From: Armigeres subalbatus
Lineage: Eukaryota; Arthropoda; Insecta; Diptera; Culicidae
Length of the DNA stretch: 64,000 nt
NCBI RefSeq assembly: GCF_024139115.2
Contig: NC_085141.1
Span: forward strand, 66,291,675-66,355,674
Direction of reading: 5' to 3'
Position 1 is the stretch's first letter, and every line of letters starts with the position of its first letter. A model generated the notes under the pieces. It had not been told where the DNA came from, did not search any database, and saw only the letters and a program-made list of their open reading frames with translations. A program made the translations under genes and the position numbers. Positions 59,440 through 64,000 of this stretch are shown here, piece by piece.

Positions 59440-59675
59440 TTATAATAAATGATAACAAAATTTCAATAATTTGGTTTAGGTTACTGCAACTCGCGCTTTG
59501 ACTCCGTTATTAGTGAAATTTAAACAACGAACAATTCGGCAGTGTTGTAGAAAAACCTTTGCAAGAAGTACATCATTCATTGCATTTTGAAATTTAGCCT
59601 CTGGAATAAGTTATTGATAAACTACTAAGTGTTCGAGCCCAAGTTACCAAATGATCAAAAACATCCTTGTTTAAA
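59440..59675. mobile_element. One arm of the palindromic MITE of 25365-31298
   Basis: AATGATAACAAAAT, CTCCGTTATTAGTGAAATT, AACAACGAAC and ATTTTGAAATTTAGNCTCTG align with 31080-31230, and it ends AAAACATCCTTG like the 31298 terminus. The other arm is absent. Confidence 0.7.
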
Positions 59676-60360
59676 ACGCTATGACTGTCAACTCTGCTCA
59701 TCCTTCAGATTCACAAATTTAAATGATTAAAATCCCGCAATAAATGTGGTACTTGTTTACAATAGCATTTCTTTTATCGCTATACTTTAGCAATCCGAAA
59801 GATAGATCAAAACGAAGAATGGCAACCGACAAGTTTCATAAAATCTATTTAACAACGCTACGCAATCGCTACGTGTAATTTAAAATAGTAACGTTTCATG
59901 TTTCATGTTACAGTCGATTGCTGCTGTTGATACTTTCATACAGCGTACCCGTTTCACCTTGATTCCGGAATCCGGACTGTTTGCATGCGACTCATGCAAG
60001 TCCTTCATCACAACATCGAGCAGGGAACGAATAACTGAACAGCAGAATCGTTCGAACGCAACTCTGTGGTGATATCACTGCAGTGGTATCAGACCGCATC
60101 GTGCTTTCGTGCTGTGCGGTTCTTTCTCTTTGCGGAAGGAAGTTTTTAATACTACCCGAAGCTATTTTAATTTCAACGGTGCTTCTTAGCGCTATTTCTA
60201 CCCACTGATCCCGTTACGATCTTTGCAAGGACCCGTGCCTTCGTTTTACGTTGGACCCGTTTGCGGAAGTAAAATTCCGACAAGCGGTGGTAATCCTGCA
60301 GGGACACCGTTCTGGGAAAAACCTCTAAGAAGGTCACGTCTCCACGCTCAGCAATGAGTA

Positions 60361-61461
60361 TTAATAAAAACAAGAGGAAGGGGAGTATCTGAATTCTCCA
60401 CTTCCTCCAAAGAAACAAGATTTCAAGACCGTCCTGCCCAAGCGCGGAAAAATAGAAGGAAGCTGGAGACCTCAGATATTCCTTCTAAATCTAACGTTGA
60501 CATTATTTCTTCTCCCATCGAACTGAGCAATCAGTTCGATTTGATTAATAACGAATTTGAGGAAATCGAATCTACCTCTAGCCCAGGTGATTCGATTCAT
60601 GCGAAGAAACAACGGATTCCGCCAATTGTGGTATCTGTTGCCGAGTTTTCTGGCTTTCGGAATGAAATCTTGAGTAACCTTCAGGGATCAAGGTTTCATT
60701 TCAGATAGCTAGGAAGGGTGACTGCCGTGTTTTGCCGGGATCCTTTGACGATCGCAAACGTCTTCTCCAGTATTTAACTGAGCAGCGCCATAAATTCTTC
60801 ACCTCCGACGACACAACTGAGCGATTGTTCAAAGTCGTCTTGAAGGTCTGCCCAGTGATGACAAATCACTGGATGAGATTAAAATTGAAATTTCTGAATT
60901 ACTTGGATTTTCACCAGTCCAAGTAATTAAGATGAAAAGAAATCCCACTCTGGTACTTCCCAAAGGGCATTTCTCAAGAATTTTATTTAGTTCATTTTAA
61001 CAAAAGTGAACTAAATAATATGAAAAGTTTGAAAAGGCCTGTATTATGTCCCATGTCCGTGTTACATGGGAACATTTCCACAGGCCTGGGGAAATTTCCA
61101 AAATCCCACTCAGTGCCGTAAGTGCCAAAAGTGGGGTCACGGAACCAAACATTGCCACATGGATGCTAAATGCATGATTTGTGGTGGAACCTCTCACGCC
61201 AAGGACGCTTGTCCTGTGAGAGAAGATTCCAATAAATTTAAGTGTGCAAATTGTGGGGGTAATCATAAATCCAATTTCTGGGAATGCCCTTCACGCAAAA
61301 AAGTTTTGAATTCCCGTGCAAAATTGATTGAAATTCCAATCGGATCCCAGATTCGACGGGTAGAAATTTTTCAAACGCTCAAATTTCGAAACCAGTTACC
61401 GGTCGAGCAATTCATACCCACCACAATTCACAAACAAATTTTGCCGCTCGTCAACGGGTAG
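60361..61461 (+). pseudogene. Juan-like ORF1 (Gag-like, CCHC zinc knuckles)
   Basis: Broken nucleic-acid-binding protein of a LINE, which would package the element RNA. Recognisable pieces are LPGSFDDRKRLLQYLTEQRH (near 60735) and, in another frame at 61066-61461, three zinc knuckles: CRKCQKWGHGTKHC, CMICGGTSHAKDAC and CANCGGNHKSNFWEC. At least three frame changes lie between 60361 and 61066, and a stop follows the last knuckle region early. Confidence 0.85.
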
Positions 61462-61739
61462 CAAGCACTTCAGTAAATTCCAATTTTTCGAATGTACCTA
61501 CGTATGCAAACATCGCTGCTGGTAGACAAAATTTCTCTTCTCAAAATGAGGTTTATACCCATGTCCCAACGGGAAATAATGGTCATGTTGCCGATTCAGG
61601 TAGCATGACTGCTTCCGATTTTGATTTTTAACTGAACAATTGCATCACATGATTGATGCAATGTTCAAAGCAAATACCATTCCAGAAGCTGTTCAGGTTG
61701 GTATAAAGTACACACAAAAATTGTTATCGGACTCCGTTT

Positions 61740-62560
61740 CAATGGATCAAAATAATTGTGTGAAAGTTCTAAATTGGAATGCCGCTCTCTAAAGGGTAAG
61801 GAAGATGAATTATTCAACTTCCTAACAGTTCATAATGTGCATATTGCCATTATAACAGAAACCTATTTAAAACCAGGACTCTCCATTAAAAGAGATCCAA
61901 ATTATTTTATCTACAGAAATGATCGTCTTGACAGCGCCTGTGGTGGGGTCGCCATTGTCATCAATAGACGTATCAAACATAAATTATTTTCTTCATTCAA
62001 AACCAAAGTTTTTGAAACCTTGGGAGCTTCTGTTGAAACAAATTTTGGAAAATTTTCCTTCATTGCAGCTTACTTGCCATTTCAATGCAATGGGCAGCAA
62101 AAGAATTTGTTGAAAGCTGATCTTCAAATTCTGACTCGCAACAAATCTAAATTCTTCGTAATTGGTGACTTCAATGCCAAACACCGTTCATGGAATAATG
62201 CTCAAAGCAATTCCAATGGTAAAATTTTATTTGAAGATTGTTCTGCGGGATATTATACTATTCAATATCCCAATGGACCAACTTGTTTTTCTTCCAGTCG
62301 AAATCCTTCTACAATTGATTTAGTTTTAACGGATTCAAGTCAGCTGTGTGGCCAATTGGTAACTCATGCTGACTTTGACTCTGATCACCTTCCTGTGACA
62401 TTTGAAATCTCACAAGAAGCCATTTATAATCCAATCAGCTCTACTTTTAATTATCATAGAGCTGATTGGGATTTATCAAAACGTATATCGATAGGAATTT
62501 TGATGTTGATATTCCTCTCGATACCAAAAGTGATATTGATAATGCTCTCGTATCTTTGAC
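61740..62560 (+). pseudogene. Juan-like ORF2, endonuclease part
   Basis: Apurinic-like endonuclease that would nick the target DNA. LNWNA near 61770 opens the domain but a one-base loss shifts the frame before KGKEDELFNFL. IAIITETYLKPGLS, GGVAIVINRR, FFVIGDFNAKHRSW, PSTIDLVLTD and DFDSDHLPVTFEIS follow in order in one frame, so the catalytic ET, GDFN and SDH residues are intact. The frame is lost again near 62480, and the segment continues at 62466-62762 in another phase. Confidence 0.88.
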
Positions 62561-63034
62561 AAATTTAATTGTCGAAGCCAGAGGCATTGCAATTCCTAAA
62601 TGTGAAATTAAATTCAACTCCATTATTATTGACGACGATCTTCAGCTACTGATCCGTCTTAAAAATGTGAGGCGAAGGCAATACCAAAGAACTCGCGATC
62701 CTACTTTAAAAGTTATTTGGCGAGATTTGCAAAATGAAATTAAAAACGTTTCGCTATTCTGAGAAATACCAACTTTGAGAATAATGTCTCGAAGTTGGAT
62801 CCCAGTTCGAAACCCTTTTGGAAATTAACGAAAATTCTTAAAAACCTCAAAAGCCAATTCCAGCGCTTAAAGAGGGAAATAAAATTTTATTAACAAATGG
62901 CGAAAAGGCTCAAAACTTGCTCAGCAGTTCGAGAGTGCCCATAATTTTAGTCTAGGTCTCACTAGTCCAATTGAGGATCAGGTTACACGAAGCTTCGAAG
63001 ACATTCTCAACCAAGATAATGTTTTGACCCTTCG

Positions 63035-64000
63035 TTGGGAACTAATTTGGATGAAGTGAGATCTATTACTAGAAAATTTAAAAATATGAAAGCCCCGGGT
63101 GATGATGGTATTTTCTACATACTTATCAAAAACTTCCTGAGAGCTCTTTATCCTTTTTGGTTAATTTATTTAACAAATGTTTTCAATTGGCATACTTCCC
63201 AGATAAATGGAAAAACGCCAAAGTTGTTCCAATTTTGAAGCCGGACAAAAATCCAGCTGAGGCTTCTAGTTATCGCCCAATCAGTTTGCTTTCTTCAATA
63301 AGCAAACTGTTTGAAAAGATTATTTTAAATAGAATGATGGTTCATATTAATGACAATTCTATTTTTGCTGATGAGCAATTTGGTTTTCGCCATGGGCATT
63401 CAACCACTCATCAGTTATTAAGAGTTACGAACTTAATTCGGCTCAACAAATCTGAAGGATATTCGACTGGAATTGCTCTTCTTGATATAGAGAAAGCATT
63501 TGATAGTGTTTGGCATGAAGGTTTGATTGTAAAATTGATGAATTTTAATTTTCCTCTGTACATTATTAAACTGATCCAAAATTATTTATCAGATCGCTCA
63601 CTGCAGGTAAACTATCAGAATTCTAAATCTGATAGATTACCTGTTAGAGCTGGTGTTCCCCAAGGCAGCATACTGGGGCCCATATTGTATAACATTTTAC
63701 TTCTGACTTACCTGATTTACCACCAGGGTGTCAAAAATCTGTGTTTGCAGATGACACAGGTCTCTCAGCCAAAGGGCGAAGCCTTCGTGTCATTTGGAGT
63801 AGATTGCAAAAAAGTTTGGATATTTTCTCCACTTACTTGCAAAAATGGAAAATTTCCCCGAATGCTTCCAAAACGCAGCTTATAATTTTCCCACATAAGC
63901 CGAGAGCTTCTTATTTGAAACCTTCTAGCAGACATATTGTCACTATGAATGGGGTTCCAATTAATTGGTCTAGCGAAGCTAAATATTTAGGACTTCTGCT
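63035..64000 (+). pseudogene. Juan-like ORF2, reverse transcriptase part (partial)
   Basis: RT blocks in order: MKAPGDDGI, VPILKPDKNPAEASSYRPIS, DEQFGFRHGHSTTHQLL, GIALLDIEKAFDSVW (motif A), AGVPQGSILGPILYNI (motif B). A frameshift near 63705-63735 then moves the catalytic FADDTGLSA (63744 on) into a different frame, which stays open to the window end (KYLGLL near 63990). 63162-63238 overlaps in two frames, marking another indel. The thumb and 3' region lie beyond 64000. Confidence 0.9.

Larger units (their letters stand above)
59911..64000 (+). mobile_element. Juan-like (Jockey clade) LINE, decayed, running off the window
   Basis: Order on the plus strand: untranslated leader (about 59911-60360), broken ORF1 with zinc knuckles, endonuclease and reverse transcriptase. 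Reading frames are interrupted by several small indels, so the copy is dead, yet it retains both ORFs in order. Juan elements are known in Aedes; the assignment rests on domain order and conserved RT blocks. The 3' end lies outside the window and the 5' boundary is approximate. Confidence 0.85.

Overview
The window looks like nuclear DNA of an Aedes mosquito. The evidence is an intact mosquito-type vitellogenin gene with two tiny introns, a Feilai-type tRNA-related SINE, a Juan-like (Jockey clade) retrotransposon, several MITEs and very abundant simple and minisatellite DNA. I cannot tell Ae. aegypti from a close relative by reading alone.

Only one complete protein gene is visible: a yolk-protein precursor (vitellogenin) on the minus strand, 17388 down to 10859. 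It has three exons, a TATA box upstream, a poly(A) signal downstream and about 2130 codons. Two single exons of other genes can be argued from splice sites: an internal plus-strand exon at 31898-32093 that resembles part of an ADAM/ADAMTS propeptide, and a possible minus-strand first coding exon at 4291-3886 of unknown function. The partner exons of both appear to lie outside the window or cannot be recognised, as expected for a genome with very long introns.

Layout: 1-930 is an inverted array of a ~142-bp repeat. 3201-3458 is a short non-autonomous Helitron. 4520-6090 is minisatellite plus polypyrimidine tract. 6197-8444 is a decayed endonuclease/RT LINE on the minus strand. 10.77-17.6 kb is the vitellogenin gene. 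18.57-19.86 kb is a palindromic repeat carrying a nested 153-bp MITE and a 17-bp minisatellite. 21.37-23.05 kb is a second GGCCGAA/polypyrimidine composite. 25365-31298 is a nested stack: a palindromic hAT-type MITE, split by a 5.5-kb TIR element, which itself holds a 950-bp TA-flanked element and a pogo-like MITE. 36.36-36.67 kb is the SINE. 38074-38263 is a palindromic MITE. 40.2-41.1 kb is a second LINE relic. 43097-43966 is a hAT relic with a transposase C-terminus. 47.2-50.0 kb is 12-bp and 11-bp minisatellites. 50880-51072 is a hAT MITE with a perfect 8-bp target duplication. 55.7-56.2 kb is a third composite. 59.9-64.0 kb is a Juan-like LINE running off the window.

I see no operon-like or coordinated gene system. 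The most interesting material is the repeat biology: three recurrences of a GGCCGAA-type minisatellite joined to a (CTTCCTT)n tract, an element whose arms are studded with a CTGAGC-N3-CGGTA motif, and a MITE insertion that splits an open reading frame which can be read in frame across the target duplication.
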